Shown here: piece after piece, positions 25,420-34,343 of the stretch | Position numbering within the stretch: position 1 is the first letter of the stretch | Layout: each line of letters opens with the position of its first letter | Assembly (NCBI GenBank): GCA_002409995.1 | Contig: DHOR01000030.1 | Location: forward strand, 102,446-166,445 | DNA: 64,000 nt | Source of the DNA: Hungatella sp. UBA5385 | GTDB taxonomy: Bacteria > Bacillota > Clostridia > Lachnospirales > Lachnospiraceae | Direction: 5' to 3' | Notes under the pieces: generated by a model | What the model was told of the DNA's origin: nothing | What the model saw: the letters and a program-made list of their open reading frames with translations, nothing else | Database searches by the model: none | Translations under genes and position numbers: made by a program

Positions 25420-26352
25420 ATGGCAAAAAAACGTATTGTAATGGCATTAGGTCATAATGCTTTAGGAACAAATCTTCCGGAACAGAAGGCTGCAGTCACA
25501 GAGACAGCCAAAGTAATTGCAGATTTTATACAGGCTGGCTGGCAGGTTGCAGTAACCCACAGCAACGCTCCACAGGTTGGCATGATCCACACAGCTATGA
25601 ATGAATTTGGCAAGCAGCATCATGGATATACCTCAGCTCCCATGTCTGTTTGTTCAGCTATGAGTCAGGGCTACATAGGTTATGATCTGCAGAATGGTAT
25701 CCGTGCTGAGCTGATGAAGCGTGGTATCTACAAGCCTGTAGCAACCATTCTAACCCAGATGATGGTTGACCCTTATGATGAAGCCTTTTATACTCCTATG
25801 AAGCCTATAGGCCGTTATATGACTGCTGAGGAGGCTAAGGTGGAGGAAGATAAAGGCAATTATGTAGAAGAAGTGCCAGGCAAAGGCTACCGCCGTGTAG
25901 TGGCTTCTCCAAAACCTGTCTCTATTATCGAAATCGATGTGATTAAGGCTGTTATGGATGCAGATCAGATGGTAATTGCATGTGGAGGCGGCGGAATTCC
26001 GGTTATGGAACAGGGCTATAATCTGAAGGGTGCCAGTGCTGTCATTGAAAAGGACCGTGCTGCAGGACTTCTTGCCAAAGAGATCGATGCTGATGTGCTG
26101 ATGATACTTACCAGTGTAGATAATGTAACTAAAAATTACGGTCAGCCTGATGAAAGCCCTATTTCCCATATGAATCTCGAGGAAGCAGACAGTATGATAT
26201 TAGACGGGCAGTTTGAATTTGCTTCCATGCTCCCTAAGATTGAGGCTTCTGTAGATTTTATACGCCATGGAAATGGCAGAAAAGCAATTATCACCTCTCT
26301 TGCCAATGCAAAGGGAAGTCTGGATGGTAAAGCCGGAACTACGATCCAATAG
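25420..26352 (+). CDS. arcC: Carbamate kinase
   Basis: A 310-residue amino-acid-kinase-fold enzyme that makes ATP from carbamoyl phosphate and ADP. Motifs: ALGHNALG near the N-terminus (usually ALGGNAL; here the second Gly is His), THSNAPQVG, KPVSIIEIDVIKAV, ACGGGGIPV and DVLMILTSVDNV. The length is normal. GAGAGG precedes the ATG by 8 nt. It is alone between its own promoter and terminator: no arginine deiminase or carbamoyltransferase gene lies in the window, so the source of carbamoyl phosphate is elsewhere. The Gly-to-His change in the first loop deserves a check. Confidence 0.93.
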   Translation: MAKKRIVMALGHNALGTNLPEQKAAVTETAKVIADFIQAGWQVAVTHSNAPQVGMIHTAMNEFGKQHHGYTSAPMSVCSAMSQGYIGYDLQNGIRAELMKRGIYKPVATILTQMMVDPYDEAFYTPMKPIGRYMTAEEAKVEEDKGNYVEEVPGKGYRRVVASPKPVSIIEIDVIKAVMDADQMVIACGGGGIPVMEQGYNLKGASAVIEKDRAAGLLAKEIDADVLMILTSVDNVTKNYGQPDESPISHMNLEEADSMILDGQFEFASMLPKIEASVDFIRHGNGRKAIITSLANAKGSLDGKAGTTIQ

Positions 26353-26380
26353 TACTATAAAAGCTAAAATAACATAGTTG

Positions 26381-26410
26381 AAAAAGCAGATAGAAAATAT
26401 CTGCTTTTTT
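26381..26410 (+). terminator. Terminator after carbamate kinase
   Basis: A 12-bp inverted repeat (AAAAAGCAGATA with TATCTGCTTTTT) with a 5-nt loop, ending in a T6 run. Starts 29 nt after the stop codon. Confidence 0.85.
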
Positions 26411-26492
26411 CGTCTCTCTCCCCTTCCGACACCAGTGAAAGGACTGTTTCTTGTTTCGCTGCGCTGATCTGAACCCAACGAGAGCAGTCCAT

Positions 26493-26760
26493 CTACTTTA
26501 TACTATATTTTAATATTGTAATAATTTCTTCCTGAGACAGCGTCTTATAACCACCGGTCACAGCCGGAGAGCCCTTTGCGATACCTTCTAGCATATCTTC
26601 CGTCACTCCCAGCTCTTTGCTGTTCATAACAAGAGTTGAGAGCCCAGGTGGCAATCCACATAATATTACTTCTTGCTTCATAATCAGTAGGATTTTTTAC
26701 AGCAATTCGTGAGCTATGGATCAGCGACCGAAGTAATGTCTTGGAATCTGTCAAAATCAT
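26493..26760 (-). pseudogene. Remnant of an iron-containing alcohol dehydrogenase
   Basis: Two overlapping frames hold pieces of a butanol-dehydrogenase-like protein. The upstream frame encodes SRIAVKNPTDYEARSNIMW then IATWALN, the family's NP-x-DYEAR-x-NIMWA helix. The downstream frame encodes SKELGVTEDMLEGIAKGSP and GGYKTLSQEEIITILK, the family C-terminus. The roughly 130 residues that should lie between them, including metal-binding histidines, are missing, and a frameshift joins the halves. The N-terminal Rossmann part is absent too. Not functional. It abuts the DUF3737 stop codon (ATG overlaps it). Confidence 0.75.
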
Positions 26761-27614
26761 ACCGCATGCTTAATTTCCTCCAAAACAATGTTAGTCTTCT
26801 TCGGATTAATTTTGTCCGAATCCATAATCAATTCACCAATCTGTTTAGCCTGGATGGTTCCGCCGTAGGGATTCATAACGCTGTCAATCACACCATCTGT
26901 CTGGATATCTACCGTAGAATATTCAAATGCCAGGGTTGTATTTATGAAACGGCAATTTATCATCTTCAGATTTTCGATGTAACACATTCCCTGCAGGCTT
27001 TCAATTGTACAGTTTACAAATGTCAGGTTCTTAGAATTCCAGCCCAGATACTCCCCAGAGATAAATGAATCATAAACCGTAACATTTTCGCAGTTCCAGA
27101 AGGCATCTTTGGAAAGCATGGAAGCACCGCGTACCTCTACATTACGACAGCCGTCAAAAGAATAGTTCCCGACAAACTTGAACCCATCAATGCTGATATC
27201 CTTGCTGCTCATCGCGAAATAGTCACCTTTTGCAGTCACGTCTTTCATCGTGATCCCCTCGCAGTTCCACAGGGTTTCCGCTGCATCGGGGAGAGTCACA
27301 TGTTCCAGGGTAATATCTCTTGTCCGCCGGAAATTCTTTGGCGCCTCAATTACCGAATCGCTAATCTTTATCTGACTGGAATACCAGATTCCGGCTCTTG
27401 CCATTTCAAATAAGGTGCTGTTTTTCATGGTTATGTTTTTACAATACCAAAGTGGATATTTCCATTTAAACAGGCAGTGATCCAGTTCAATATCATGGCT
27501 TTCTTTTAATGGTGATTCCCCATCTGCAAAAGTGCTGTACTGTATGTTTAGATTTTCCCCCTGAAACAGTGCCCGCTCTCCTGACAAATACTTCTGATTA
27601 ATTAATTTTTTCAA
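26757..27614 (-). CDS. DUF3737 family protein (predicted right-handed beta-helix)
   Basis: 285 residues of short repeating strands rich in N-x-x-F/C-x-N patterns (for example NITMKNSTLF, NVTVYDSFISGEYLGWNSKN). This is typical of a right-handed beta-helix and matches the conserved DUF3737 layout from GERALFQGEN to the end. No signal peptide, so probably cytoplasmic. No function is established for the family. The start is TTG with GAGG 8 nt upstream. Transcribed in the same direction as the LysE-type gene 47 nt before it. Confidence 0.8.
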   Translation of the reverse strand: MKKLINQKYLSGERALFQGENLNIQYSTFADGESPLKESHDIELDHCLFKWKYPLWYCKNITMKNSTLFEMARAGIWYSSQIKISDSVIEAPKNFRRTRDITLEHVTLPDAAETLWNCEGITMKDVTAKGDYFAMSSKDISIDGFKFVGNYSFDGCRNVEVRGASMLSKDAFWNCENVTVYDSFISGEYLGWNSKNLTFVNCTIESLQGMCYIENLKMINCRFINTTLAFEYSTVDIQTDGVIDSVMNPYGGTIQAKQIGELIMDSDKINPKKTNIVLEEIKHAV

Positions 27615-27661
27615 TTGATTTTCCTCTTTTCTTTATAATAATCTCATTTCTGGTCTATTTG

Positions 27662-28291
27662 TTAAAAACATAACAATAAACATCTGCCTCCGACAATTGC
27701 TCCCAACACCATAATCAGAATACCAAACAGCCGATTCAGCTTCTGATGTATGGAGGCTGTCACCAAATGCTTAAAACGGTATACCAATATCACAATGACC
27801 AGCCACCAGCTGCAGGTACCCAAAAAAATACCGCTGACCAGCTGAACGCTTTCAGTAAGTGAATTCATCCCTGTTATCCCAAACAGGGAAAAAACAAAAA
27901 TAAAAGAAATGACTGTAGCCGGATTTGTAATTGCAACCATAAACGAGGATAAGAAGTAAACAATATACTTATTTTTTTCTCCTGTATGATTGGTTCCATC
28001 CGTCTTTTTGCGAAAGGTCTGAATACCCATCAGGAATACCAGGATACCTCCGACGAGACCTATACCGATTTCATATCGTTGCAGCCAATCCGAAATAAGG
28101 GTGATTCCAAATGCTCCGACAAATGCATAAACAACATCTGCCACAGATGATCCAAGCCCGGTAACAAATCCGGCAAGAGCACCCTGATCCAGCGCTCTCT
28201 GAACTGACATAATCCCAACAACACCTGCCGGGACACCAAATATAACCCCAATCATCAGCCCATTTAATAAATAATTCTCTATCATAGCCAT
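27662..28291 (-). CDS. LysE/RhtB-family exporter
   Basis: About 209 residues with six hydrophobic segments. The family N-terminus GVIFGVPAGVVGIMSVQRAL (the P-G-P-x-x-L region) is followed by FVTGLGSSVADVVYAFVG. Exports amino acids or similar small metabolites in known members; the substrate here is unknown. The ATG at 28291 was chosen because GGAGGTG lies 5 nt ahead; the upstream ATG in the same frame lacks one. Confidence 0.8.
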   Translation of the reverse strand: MAMIENYLLNGLMIGVIFGVPAGVVGIMSVQRALDQGALAGFVTGLGSSVADVVYAFVGAFGITLISDWLQRYEIGIGLVGGILVFLMGIQTFRKKTDGTNHTGEKNKYIVYFLSSFMVAITNPATVISFIFVFSLFGITGMNSLTESVQLVSGIFLGTCSWWLVIVILVYRFKHLVTASIHQKLNRLFGILIMVLGAIVGGRCLLLCF

Positions 28292-28324
28292 GGCTTCACC
28301 TCCTGCCATTACTCTTATGTATGA

Positions 28325-28414
28325 TCAATTCTCCAGCGAAAACGGATATGCCCGGCCAAACTGTTCCCGGTGATAATAAACAGCTTCTTTACTGGATAAA
28401 TTAAACACAATCAT
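28325..28414 (-). other. Possible short ORF or remnant, 29 codons
   Basis: Reads MIVFNLSSKEAVYYHREQF and ends PFSLEN. The frame is open a further 13 codons upstream but has no ribosome site. It lies in the 142-bp gap between the lipoprotein and LysE-type genes. It looks like the C-terminal end of a lost protein rather than an intact gene; I do not recognise it. Confidence 0.25.
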
Positions 28415-28433
28415 ATCATATTGATTGCCCCGG

Positions 28434-29033
28434 TTATCGGATGCGGGATATATTGATTATTTTATTACCCCATCCTTCCAAAACCGGATTTTCTTCTACT
28501 GCAGTAATAAACTCATCGGACACATCAAAATAACCAATGGGGGTATACTCACCGGCAATCTCAGCATCATGGTAGAAAAGGACAATCCGGTTTGGATCAG
28601 AATAGTATACCTCTCCCGCACGGACCTCTGTGATCTGCTCCGGGTTTGAAGGAATCTCATATCTTCGCGGAATATCATAATACTGCATGATGCTGTAATC
28701 CGCCTGGTCATCCCGTTCATAAACCGGCAGCCGCCAGTCGGAAGTTCCCACATGCCGTACAATTGCGGCTGCGGTGTCATTATCCTCGTAAAGATGCATG
28801 GTAAAGGCATCTCCATAGTCTCCAAAGCGTACCTCCAGTTCAAGCGGCTGCCCGCCGCCTTGTGCCTGCGGGGCGGAAGTTTGTGTATTCTCTGCCGACT
28901 GGGTTGTAAGTGCTGCCGTATCTGCTGCACCGGAGGTATTTGGTCCGGTCTGGCTGCAGCCGCTTAGTATGGCAGCGGATAACAACAGCAAATAAATTCC
29001 TTTATTCGCATGCATTAATCTGCTTTTATTCAT
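28434..29033 (-). CDS. Cyclophilin-like-fold lipoprotein
   Basis: About 199 residues. The signal peptide has lipobox LSGC (Cys near 26), followed by a low-complexity Thr/Ser/Gln/Ala linker of about 45 residues. The C-terminal domain of about 120 residues (LEVRFGDYGDAFTMHLY, then DYSIMQYYDIPRRYEIP and DPNRIVLFYHDAEIAGEY then PIGYFD) matches the bacterial cyclophilin-like family (Cyclophil_like2). That family keeps the fold but generally not proline-isomerase residues. The ATG at 29033 has AAAGG 8 nt upstream; the frame starts earlier, at 29084, without one. It follows the ABC permease and is probably its cell-surface partner. Confidence 0.8.
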   Translation of the reverse strand: MNKSRLMHANKGIYLLLLSAAILSGCSQTGPNTSGAADTAALTTQSAENTQTSAPQAQGGGQPLELEVRFGDYGDAFTMHLYEDNDTAAAIVRHVGTSDWRLPVYERDDQADYSIMQYYDIPRRYEIPSNPEQITEVRAGEVYYSDPNRIVLFYHDAEIAGEYTPIGYFDVSDEFITAVEENPVLEGWGNKIINISRIR

Positions 29034-29080
29034 CTGACAATCCTTTCCTGCACTGTTTTTCAGTGCAAATGATTTCCATC

Positions 29081-31432
29081 TCAATCAGAAATCAACAAGC
29101 TTAAATCACATTTTTTTATTTTTCTTCCGGCTAAAAATGCAAAACCGCCGAACAGTAAGCTGACCAATACGGCCGGGAATATGAGTCTGGAGAATGATGG
29201 ATGGGATGTAAAATCGCTGATCCCCGCAAGTCTCATGATCGCTGATACCAGTGGATCGGTCATAAGAGCCGCCATCAAACATCCGATTACTGCTCCCACA
29301 GCAGCAGCCATGCCAAACCGGATTGAAAAAGCCGTCCTCAGCTGTCCGGATGAAAAACCAAGGGACTGATAAATGGCCATATCCTTCTGCTCATAGGACA
29401 TCAGCTTATTGCCGGTCATCATAGTAACGATCAGGATAAACACAGTCACCATGGCATACATCAATACAGTCAGCGCCTGCATGGCAGATATAATCCCCAG
29501 CAGTCCCGGCCAGGAATTTTCATGAACATGGACATCACCAGCGTAGATGGTATTCAATGCTTCCGTAATAGGACCGCGCTGGCCGGGATCTGCCAGAAAA
29601 TAATGGTAACACCACATCTGCCTGTTATCTTTGCCTATTCTTAAATACCCCTCCCGGCTCATACCAATGTTATCGCCCATGTCATTGGCACACTGATAGA
29701 TACCGGAAATAACAAATTCTTCTGTTCCCAGGTCACTTCCGACCATCAGGGTATCTCCGGGCTTTACCCCAAAATTTGCAGCCACCGTTTCAGTGACCAC
29801 AATCTCATTTTCATTGAGGCTGGTCTGACCCTGCAGAATATGAAACCTCTGTGGCTCGGTGATCACATTGGCTCCGTAGTCAATGTCATTCACTGTGACA
29901 TTGGGCATTGCCAGCCGGTACTCATCTGTGATCCCGGTATATGAGCGGACTACCGCCGTCATATCTTCAATTGACTGCTCACCCAATGCCTGAATACCGA
30001 TATCCAAATCCGCCGGATTAAAGGCAGCCATCATTCCGCTGCCATCCGGCCCCAGCCAGACATCAATACGCCCCACCAATGAAGTGATAAATACCAGCAG
30101 CGCCGCCACGATGCAGACACCAATATAGTGATGAAGCCCTGTGATCAACTGCCTGACCGCCAGCATCCCGGACAGCCCGTCCGCTTTTAAGGAGCAGGGC
30201 CGCCGCGGTTTCCAACGCAGCTTATGCGCCTCCCCGCGAATCACCTTCATTGGCGTAACTCTGCGAATTTTATTTAACTTTGTATGAATAAATCCAACCA
30301 GCAGCACCAGCATACCGGTAAACATGAGTAAAGATAAACCGACCGGCAGTCCGGTTGGAATTAAAACTCCGGTGGTAGTCACCGTCATTCCCGCAATTAA
30401 CTGGTTCAGCGGCATGGAGGCTATAACACCTATAGCCATTCCAGCCAGGATGACAATCACATACTGTGCTTGCTGAATCCTTGCTAATTGCCCGGCAGAT
30501 ACTCCAACCGTCTGTAAAATCCCCAGATTGACATAGTCCTCTTCAATCACCCCCGAAATACTGTGAGCTAATACCACAAAGGTGACAAACAGCAGCACCA
30601 ATGCAAATGCCGCCAGCATCCCGCCAAACACCTGCTGCAGAATCAGCATAAACCCGGAGATCGCCGCAGCACTATGATTAAATTCTGTATACAAAGGAAT
30701 ATTTGTTTCCTGGTTGAGCCTGACATTCAATTCAGCTGCCGTCAGTCCCGAATCCTTCTCTGCAAATATATGAAGCATGGCGCCTTCCCGGGCCAACGCA
30801 TCAATACCTGCCTCCATTGTCTGTGCATGTATTGCCTGATAATCCGCTTCTGAGATTAAAAATCCTTTCATACCAATCATGGAACTGCCCATAAACGGGT
30901 CTTCATAATAACCGGCAGTCTTCAGTGTAATCTGCCCGCCGTTTCTGGCTGTGGCAAAAGAGATTTCATCACCAATTTCAACCTCCATCATAGATATTAA
31001 TGATGGGGAAACATATACAGCCCCCGGTTCAATGGCTGCCCGGCCTTCTTCATAACCATTTAGCTCATTTTTAAAAAAACGATAGTTGTCCGTTGCTTCC
31101 CTGTATAAAATCAGCTGTCCCTCACTATCGGATTCCACACCGTTGGCTGTGTAATCTGCATAAAACAAGGGCTGGCTTTCCACCCGGGCAACGGCATCCA
31201 CATCTTTAATCTGCCTGTTAAGAGCATCCGGCTCCTTAGGAGCGGATATCCACACCGTCAAATCGCCAAATCCGACCCGCTCCATCTCTGCGTGGATATA
31301 ACTGCCTGCATTACTCCATAATGACACTACGGTCAGCAGTGAAACCGATACCAGGAAAACCAGAAAAAAGATTCCAGACAGGCTTCCCTTATGGCGTTTC
31401 ATACCGGCCTTTAATAGTACTTTAAACTCCAT
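29081..31432 (-). CDS. FtsX/MacB-type ABC transporter permease
   Basis: A 783-residue permease with two FtsX repeats. There is an N-terminal membrane anchor (about residues 20-40) and a large extracytoplasmic domain (about 45-250). Three membrane segments follow (about 260-400), then a further anchor near 440, a second extracytoplasmic domain, and three C-terminal segments ending LAGRKIKKCDLSLLI. This is the layout of Bce/LolCE-like export or mechanotransmission permeases. GAGG lies 7 nt before the ATG; the frame is open 26 codons further upstream within the ATPase gene, but less plausibly. GC is visibly higher than in flanking DNA. Confidence 0.88.
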   Translation of the reverse strand: MEFKVLLKAGMKRHKGSLSGIFFLVFLVSVSLLTVVSLWSNAGSYIHAEMERVGFGDLTVWISAPKEPDALNRQIKDVDAVARVESQPLFYADYTANGVESDSEGQLILYREATDNYRFFKNELNGYEEGRAAIEPGAVYVSPSLISMMEVEIGDEISFATARNGGQITLKTAGYYEDPFMGSSMIGMKGFLISEADYQAIHAQTMEAGIDALAREGAMLHIFAEKDSGLTAAELNVRLNQETNIPLYTEFNHSAAAISGFMLILQQVFGGMLAAFALVLLFVTFVVLAHSISGVIEEDYVNLGILQTVGVSAGQLARIQQAQYVIVILAGMAIGVIASMPLNQLIAGMTVTTTGVLIPTGLPVGLSLLMFTGMLVLLVGFIHTKLNKIRRVTPMKVIRGEAHKLRWKPRRPCSLKADGLSGMLAVRQLITGLHHYIGVCIVAALLVFITSLVGRIDVWLGPDGSGMMAAFNPADLDIGIQALGEQSIEDMTAVVRSYTGITDEYRLAMPNVTVNDIDYGANVITEPQRFHILQGQTSLNENEIVVTETVAANFGVKPGDTLMVGSDLGTEEFVISGIYQCANDMGDNIGMSREGYLRIGKDNRQMWCYHYFLADPGQRGPITEALNTIYAGDVHVHENSWPGLLGIISAMQALTVLMYAMVTVFILIVTMMTGNKLMSYEQKDMAIYQSLGFSSGQLRTAFSIRFGMAAAVGAVIGCLMAALMTDPLVSAIMRLAGISDFTSHPSFSRLIFPAVLVSLLFGGFAFLAGRKIKKCDLSLLISD

Positions 31433-31442
31433 CTTACGTCCT

Positions 31443-32201
31443 CTACCACCGCAAATGTGACAGCCAGGCATTAATGCGGCTTTCACGGTCTTTCTCTTCT
31501 GCTTTTTCATAGGGAGACAGTCTCATTTCATCCAGAATTTTGCCATCTTCCAGATACAAGAGTCTTGTCCCTCTGACTGCGGCACGTAAATCGTGAGTCA
31601 CCATCACAATACTTTGCCCATCTGCAGCCAAACCGGTCAGCAGGTCTAAGACCACTATGCTGTTGGACTTATTTAAAGCCCCGGTTGGTTCATCTGCAAA
31701 CAAAAGCCCCGGCTTTCCTATCACAGCCCTGGCAATGGCGGCCCGTTGGGCTTCGCCGCCGGATACTTGGGAAGGGAGCTGACCTCCCGCCCGTTCCACA
31801 TCCATCTGTCTCATCAGCTGTCTGGTTCTTTCCTGTATCTCCCGGCTGTTTCCGGTTTTGCTTACATATCCTGCCACCGCAATATTTTCAAATAATGTCA
31901 GATTACTAACCAGATGCGTCTGCTGGAATACAAAACCAAACTCCTGTGCCCGCAGCCGGGCTTTCTGTGCCTCATTGTACCGGTTAATCTCATGACCACG
32001 GTATAAGACTGTACCGTCGTTGATTGACTCCATACCGCTAAGGGCATAAAGCAGGGTTGATTTTCCGGCTCCTGACGGTCCCATGATAATGGTAAAATCT
32101 CCTTCATAAATCTCCACTGTGACCCGGTCAAGAACTCTGTTTTTGTCCTCGCCCACCTGAAATATCCTGGTGACATTCTGTCCATGTAATATTGTTTTCA
32201 C
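31443..32201 (-). CDS. MacB/LolD-type ABC transporter ATPase
   Basis: A 252-residue ATPase for the FtsX-type permease. Walker A GPSGAGKST (about 41-49), Q-loop EFGFVFQQTHL, signature VSGGEAQRAAIARAV, Walker B LLFADEPTGALNK, H-loop MVTHDLR. The ADEPTG and FQQ motifs are typical of the MacB/LolD/BceA group. The start is GTG with GGAGG 8 nt upstream, 3 nt after the stop of the PaaK-like gene. Confidence 0.92.
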   Translation of the reverse strand: MKTILHGQNVTRIFQVGEDKNRVLDRVTVEIYEGDFTIIMGPSGAGKSTLLYALSGMESINDGTVLYRGHEINRYNEAQKARLRAQEFGFVFQQTHLVSNLTLFENIAVAGYVSKTGNSREIQERTRQLMRQMDVERAGGQLPSQVSGGEAQRAAIARAVIGKPGLLFADEPTGALNKSNSIVVLDLLTGLAADGQSIVMVTHDLRAAVRGTRLLYLEDGKILDEMRLSPYEKAEEKDRESRINAWLSHLRW

Positions 32202-32204
32202 TGA

Positions 32205-33563
32205 TTATTCCTCCAAGGCAGTCCGTAAGATCAGCTGCTTCTTCCCGGTATGTAAATCCGGCTGTACTTCATCTACGAAGATTACATAAAACTGCACATA
32301 ATGCAGGTTTTTCTCTGCCAAAATAGCTTTCATTTGCTCCAAAATACTTTCGCGGATATATTCCCGGGATGCTGATGCAGATATCTCCGCTGCCATTTCA
32401 AAGGCTTCCTTTGAGGTCTGCCTAAACTGATAATCCTTAAGCCCTTCAATGCAAAACCCTTCAATTGCAAGGGGATGTAAAAACTCCCGATTCCCGTCGC
32501 CGTCTTCAAACCACAAAATATCTTCATTTCTCCCCACCAGTCCCACCGCTCTGGTGAATGGACAGGCACTGTTTTCCTCCGCAGCCCGCAGGGACAGGCG
32601 GTCAGACAAACGGTAGCGGATCAGCGGCTGGGCGTAATTATATAGGGAGGTCAGATACATAACACCATTCTCAACCTCGATCACATTCATATCATCAAAG
32701 AGAAGCATCCCTTCCTCCGCATCTGTCTCTACGCCCAATGACAATGATTCGCTGGCTCCATAAATATTAATTACCGGCGCACCAAAAACCTGTTCCAGAT
32801 AACTGCGAAGGCCAAGTCCCAGCGGCTCGCCGCAGGAAATCACCCGGCATACATCTACGTTAATCGTTCCCTTATGGACCAGCTCAGCCAGTATTTTGAT
32901 TGCCGAAGGATACCCGATGATAATATTGGGCCGAAATTCTCTGATTTGGGAAATCCATTGGGCTAATGGCAGTTTTATATCCAAATACATCTGGCTTGCA
33001 CCGATTCCATCGATACCGTCACCAACTGCCATGGCTCCGGCATACCGTCCATCTGTGGCCGCTATGTAGGCAATCCGCGGACGGCCGGTTATGAGTCTGA
33101 TAATCTCAGGCATTGACATCTTCCAAAGTGCTGCCCTGATAATTCCCAGAAGCATGGTATGCCAGGCCTCCTCGTCATAAACAAAATATCCCGGTTTCCC
33201 GGTACTGCCGGAGGAATGTACCACATGATACCGGTCCAGATACGGTTTTCGGTTTACCTCTTCCCGGGCATCAAAAGCCCTTAAATCATCCTGTTTTAAA
33301 TCCGCACAGGTGACAATTTGGTCAAAATTCTCAAGCAGCACCAGCTTATCAATGGACGGAAAACAAGAAAGCGGCAGCACTTCCAGCTGCTCCCTGGTAA
33401 TCCCTGCTGCTTCAAATGATTTTCTGTAAAAATCCGATCGTTCCCACGCATATCGCAGCAGCTTGCGAAGTTTTTTATCCTGCAGCGCCTTCATTTTTTG
33501 ATTGGACAATCCGGCGTTCCGTTTCAGCCGGTACAAATCCAACAGTACTTTAAAATACTTCAT
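32205..33563 (-). CDS. PaaK-like adenylate-forming enzyme
   Basis: A 452-residue cytoplasmic member of the phenylacetate-CoA ligase/coenzyme F390 synthetase group of the ANL superfamily. The AMP-binding P-loop SSGSTGKP is at residues 117-124. The aromatic/adenine motif INIYGASESL is near 270, and the C-terminal TGKKQLILR resembles the family's GK-x-R end. It should activate a carboxylate as an acyl-AMP and pass it to CoA or another thiol, amine or hydroxyl. The ATG at 33563 lies 6 nt after GGAGGG. It is the first gene after the two-component genes and directly precedes the ABC transporter, an unusual setting suggesting it modifies or makes the transported molecule. Confidence 0.82.
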   Translation of the reverse strand: MKYFKVLLDLYRLKRNAGLSNQKMKALQDKKLRKLLRYAWERSDFYRKSFEAAGITREQLEVLPLSCFPSIDKLVLLENFDQIVTCADLKQDDLRAFDAREEVNRKPYLDRYHVVHSSGSTGKPGYFVYDEEAWHTMLLGIIRAALWKMSMPEIIRLITGRPRIAYIAATDGRYAGAMAVGDGIDGIGASQMYLDIKLPLAQWISQIREFRPNIIIGYPSAIKILAELVHKGTINVDVCRVISCGEPLGLGLRSYLEQVFGAPVINIYGASESLSLGVETDAEEGMLLFDDMNVIEVENGVMYLTSLYNYAQPLIRYRLSDRLSLRAAEENSACPFTRAVGLVGRNEDILWFEDGDGNREFLHPLAIEGFCIEGLKDYQFRQTSKEAFEMAAEISASASREYIRESILEQMKAILAEKNLHYVQFYVIFVDEVQPDLHTGKKQLILRTALEE

Positions 33564-33647
33564 GTTTCCCTCCATTTATATCGATGGTATTACTATAGCT
33601 TCGGCTGATAACGTGGGGCTAACGAAAAGATAAACAATTCCTAAACT

Positions 33648-34343
33648 TTAGTTGATGCAGAATCGGTAACCGGCTCCCCATACAGTTTCAATAAACTGTG
33701 TTTTTCGTGCATTCTTACCCAGTTTCTCTCTTAACCGGTTGACATGGACAATGACTGTTGCCACATCCCCCAAGGCGTCCATCCCCCAGACCCGTTCAAA
33801 TAATATATCCTTTGAGAAGACGATATTGGGATTTTCAGCAAAAAAGAGCAGCAGCTCAAATTCACGGTTTACCAGTACTATTTCTTTCTCATCCAGGTAA
33901 ATTCTTCTGGACTTTGGCATAATTGTCAAATTTTGAAATGTCATGCCCTGTTCTTCTTCGGATTCATTTGAATCAAGCAGGAGTTTGTGAATTGCAATAT
34001 GAGATTTAACCCTTGCCACCAATTCAGCAGGACTGAATGGTTTTACCATATAGTCATCTGCTCCCAGCCCCAGGCCTCTTATTTTATCAATATCCTCTTT
34101 TTTCGCAGTCACCATAATAATGGGCAGCTTTTTATGTTTGCGAATTTCTCTGCAGATATCAAACCCATTTTTTCCAGGCAGCATAACATCCAGAAGTAAT
34201 GCATCATAGTCGGTCTGCAATGCCTTATTCTGTCCTTTCATCCCATCCAGTTCAATATCCACTTCAAAGCCGTTTGCTTCCAGATAATCACGTTCCAGCT
34301 CAGCAATCAACATATCATCTTCAACAATTAACACTCGTTTCAT
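33648..34343 (-). CDS. OmpR-family response regulator
   Basis: A 231-residue regulator. Receiver domain: MKRVLIVEDDMLIAELE, phospho-Asp in DALLLDVMLPGKNGF, Lys in YMVKPFSPAEL. Trans_reg_C winged helix at about 130-231, with VIVHVNRLREKLG and WGAGYRF. The ATG at 34343 follows GGAGG by 6 nt. The gene overlaps the kinase gene's 3' end by 23 nt. It probably controls the PaaK/ABC/lipoprotein genes directly downstream. Confidence 0.93.
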   Translation of the reverse strand: MKRVLIVEDDMLIAELERDYLEANGFEVDIELDGMKGQNKALQTDYDALLLDVMLPGKNGFDICREIRKHKKLPIIMVTAKKEDIDKIRGLGLGADDYMVKPFSPAELVARVKSHIAIHKLLLDSNESEEEQGMTFQNLTIMPKSRRIYLDEKEIVLVNREFELLLFFAENPNIVFSKDILFERVWGMDALGDVATVIVHVNRLREKLGKNARKTQFIETVWGAGYRFCIN

